The notes under the pieces are model-generated. The model saw only the letters and a list, made by a program, of their open reading frames with translations, searched no databases and was not told the DNA's origin. A stretch of 7,417 nucleotides of DNA from JBBRSC01 sp038245795 (GTDB taxonomy: Bacteria > Actinomycetota > Acidimicrobiia > Acidimicrobiales > Microtrichaceae), in contig JBBRSC010000170.1 of the NCBI GenBank assembly GCA_038245795.1, positions 1 to 7,417 of the forward strand. Direction: 5' to 3'. The position numbers were made by a program, and so were the translations under genes. Shown here one piece after another: positions 5,347 to 7,417 of this stretch (within the stretch, counting starts at the first letter, position 1; each line of letters opens with the position of its first letter).

Positions 5347-7417
5347 GTGAAGGACTATGAAAACTTCGAGGGCCACATTGGCCGCACGCAGGCCGAGTCG
5401 ACGCCGTGGTGGCCGACCCCCGCGCACCCGGGCGACGACGCCCCCAACGTGATCGTGGTGTTGCTCGACGACACCGGCTTCGCTCAGCTCGGTTGCTATG
5501 GCTCCGACATGTCGACACCCAACATCGACCGCCTCGCCGCCAACGGTCTTCGTTACACGAATTTCCATGTGACACCGCTGTGCTCGCCCAGCCGCGCGGC
5601 GTTGCTCACCGGACGGAACCATCACGAGGTCGGTATGCGTTCGATCTCCAATTTCAGCAGCGGCTATCCGCACATGCGCGGCCACGTCTCGAACCACTCC
5701 GCCACCGTGGCTGAGGTCCTACGCGACGAGGGCTATACCACCTTTGCGGTCGGAAAATGGCACCTCTGCGCCATGGAAAACGCCTCCGCAGCGGGGCCGT
5801 ACGACCAGTGGCCCTGCCAGCGTGGCTTCGATCGCTTCTACGGGTTCATGGAAGGCGAGACCGACCAGTTTCATCCGGAGCTCGTCTACGACAACCACAT
5901 GGTCGAGCCGCCAGCCGGACCTGAGGACGGCTATCACCTCACCGAAGATCTCGTCGATCACGCCATCGGATTCATTCATGACACCGTGTCGATCCGACCC
6001 GATCGTCCGTTCTTCATGTACTTGGCGTTGGGTGCCATGCACGCCCCCCACCAGGCCCCGCCCGAGTATCTCGAGAAGTATCGGGGTCGCTACGACGCTG
6101 GTTGGGATGTTGCCCGCTCGGAATGGTTCGCTCGTCAGATCGAGATGGGGTTGGTTCCTGCCGACACCGAGCTCGCCCCCCGCAACCCGGGCGTCGAGGA
6201 GTGGGACACGATGCCCGATACCCATCGTCGACTGGCATCGCGATTGCAGGAAGCGTTCGCAGCATTCCTCGATCACACCGATGACCAGATCGGACGGTTG
6301 ATCGAGGCACTGGAGCGGCTCGATCGGCTGGACAACACCCTGATCATGTTCATGTCCGACAACGGCGCCAGCCAGGAAGGCGGACCGTTCGGGGTCATGC
6401 ACGAGATGAAGTTCTTCAACTTCATCGTCGAGACACCCGAGGAAGCGATCGAACGGATCGATGACATCGGCGGTCCGAGCAGCCACACCAATTATCCGTG
6501 GGGATGGGCACAGGCGGGAAACACCCCCTTCAAGTGGTACAAGCAGAACACCCATGAGGGTGGCGTGCACGTGCCGTTGATCGTGCACTGGCCGTCAGCG
6601 ATTCCGGAGGGCGGCGGGTTGCGCGATCAGTTCCATCACGTCAACGACGTGGTGCCGACGATCTATGCGGCGCTGGGCATCGATCCGCCTGACGAGTACC
6701 GAGGGTTGGAGCAGATGCCCATCACCGGCACTGCCATGAACTACTCGTTCGGGGCACCCGACGAGCCCAGCCACAAACATGTCCAGTACTTCGAGATGAT
6801 GGGGCACCGTGCGCTCTACGTCGACGGCTGGAAAGCTGTTACGAAACACACGCCGGGCGTGCCGTTCGACGATGACGACTGGGAGCTCTACCACTTGGCC
6901 GAAGATCGATCCGAGTGTCGGAACCTGGCCGCCGAGATGCCCGATCGGCTGGCGGAGATGATCGACATGTGGTGGGCCGAAGCCGAGGAGCACGGCGTGC
7001 TGCCGCTCGACGATCGGACGATCGAGTTGTTCGGCTCACGATTCCGCGACCGATCCCCCCATCCGCTCGATCGGCACTACACGTATTTTCCGCCGATGAC
7101 GCCGCTGCCAGGTCAGGTCGCGCCCGCGCTGGGCGGCCGCAGCTGGGATCTGTTGGCGACGATCGATCGTCAGCTGGGCGAAGGCGGCGTGTTGTACGCC
7201 TCGGGCACCGAGAACTCGGGACTGAGCCTGTTCGTACAGGATGACCATCTTGTGTTCGATTACAACTGCTTCGGTGACCATGGCGTTGTCGTGTCTGACC
7301 GCGCCGTGCCGGTGGGTCCGTCGATCATCGGGATCGAGTTCCGGCGCGAGGGCAAGGGAGCAACGGCCTCGTTGGTCATCGACGACGTGGCTGCTGGGTC
7401 GGTGACGGTGCCGTTCG
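5347..7417 (+). CDS. Type I sulfatase (arylsulfatase family), 3' end outside window
   Basis: The frame is open from GTG 5347 to the window edge: 690 codons plus one base. It is a formylglycine-dependent sulfate-ester hydrolase of the alkaline phosphatase superfamily. Active-site parts in order: Asp41-Asp42 (metal), CSPSR at 79-83 with Cys79 as the residue converted to formylglycine and Arg83, GKWH with Lys137 and His139, His232 in MHAPH, Asp338-Asn339 in SDNG, and Lys396 in FKWYKQNTHEGG. The N-terminus begins MKDYENFEGHIGRT with no signal peptide, so the enzyme is predicted to be cytoplasmic. From about 579 a beta-rich C-terminal region begins (YTYFPP, then GGRSWDLLATID), as in the long actinobacterial arylsulfatases of about 750-790 residues, so perhaps 60-100 residues are missing. 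The natural substrate cannot be read from sequence. No formylglycine-generating enzyme is encoded in the window. Confidence 0.95.
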   Translation, partial: MKDYENFEGHIGRTQAESTPWWPTPAHPGDDAPNVIVVLLDDTGFAQLGCYGSDMSTPNIDRLAANGLRYTNFHVTPLCSPSRAALLTGRNHHEVGMRSISNFSSGYPHMRGHVSNHSATVAEVLRDEGYTTFAVGKWHLCAMENASAAGPYDQWPCQRGFDRFYGFMEGETDQFHPELVYDNHMVEPPAGPEDGYHLTEDLVDHAIGFIHDTVSIRPDRPFFMYLALGAMHAPHQAPPEYLEKYRGRYDAGWDVARSEWFARQIEMGLVPADTELAPRNPGVEEWDTMPDTHRRLASRLQEAFAAFLDHTDDQIGRLIEALERLDRLDNTLIMFMSDNGASQEGGPFGVMHEMKFFNFIVETPEEAIERIDDIGGPSSHTNYPWGWAQAGNTPFKWYKQNTHEGGVHVPLIVHWPSAIPEGGGLRDQFHHVNDVVPTIYAALGIDPPDEYRGLEQMPITGTAMNYSFGAPDEPSHKHVQYFEMMGHRALYVDGWKAVTKHTPGVPFDDDDWELYHLAEDRSECRNLAAEMPDRLAEMIDMWWAEAEEHGVLPLDDRTIELFGSRFRDRSPHPLDRHYTYFPPMTPLPGQVAPALGGRSWDLLATIDRQLGEGGVLYASGTENSGLSLFVQDDHLVFDYNCFGDHGVVVSDRAVPVGPSIIGIEFRREGKGATASLVIDDVAAGSVTVPF

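Noticed and set aside
5719..6588. Minus-strand frame of 289 codons inside the sulfatase gene
   Set aside because: The sense strand encodes several sulfatase active-site residues across this stretch. The antisense product has no recognisable domain.
7158..7171. Perfect 14-bp palindrome GACGATCGATCGTC
   Set aside because: It lies inside the sulfatase coding sequence (encoding ATIDRQ) and fits the frequent GATCG steps of this genome's Asp/Ile/Arg codons, so no regulatory role is needed to explain it.

Overview
The window is GC-rich, gene-dense DNA with short intergenic gaps and GTG starts. Its protein families are typical of Actinomycetota: a GAF-domain regulator coupled to a single-domain STAS protein, an FtsX-type ABC exporter, a P1B-type metal ATPase and a long cytoplasmic-type sulfatase. 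An acidimicrobial or other free-living actinobacterial source is my guess. No rRNA, tRNA, transposase, CRISPR array or replication origin is visible.

Layout. (1) Positions 1-742, minus strand: a two-gene regulatory operon. A STAS-domain protein comes first. A GAF-domain sensor protein follows, overlapping it by ATGA and running off the left edge. (2) Positions 743-984: a divergent intergenic region of 242 bases with two clear inverted repeats. (3) Positions 985-5213, plus strand: a tightly packed transport operon with an FtsX/MacB-type ABC permease, its ATPase (8-base overlap) and, 37 bases later, a heavy-metal P-type ATPase. (4) Positions 5214-5346: a 133-base gap. (5) Position 5347 to the right edge: a type I sulfatase with a formylglycine-type active-site motif, cut by the window end at 690 codons.

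The most distinctive gene is the P-type ATPase. It has TPCP in the ion-binding membrane helix instead of CPC, no N-terminal metal-binding domain, a QEAID motif in its last membrane helix, and a C-terminal domain whose His and Glu spacing fits a hemerythrin-like diiron fold. This matches the P1B-5 subgroup, which has been linked to nickel and iron export. Its apparent co-transcription with an ABC exporter of the FtsX type is the main functional hypothesis here. The divergent GAF-STAS pair looks like a sensory and partner-switching module and may share the control region, but nothing in the sequence proves a functional link. The sulfatase is probably separate and needs a formylglycine-generating enzyme that is not encoded in this window.
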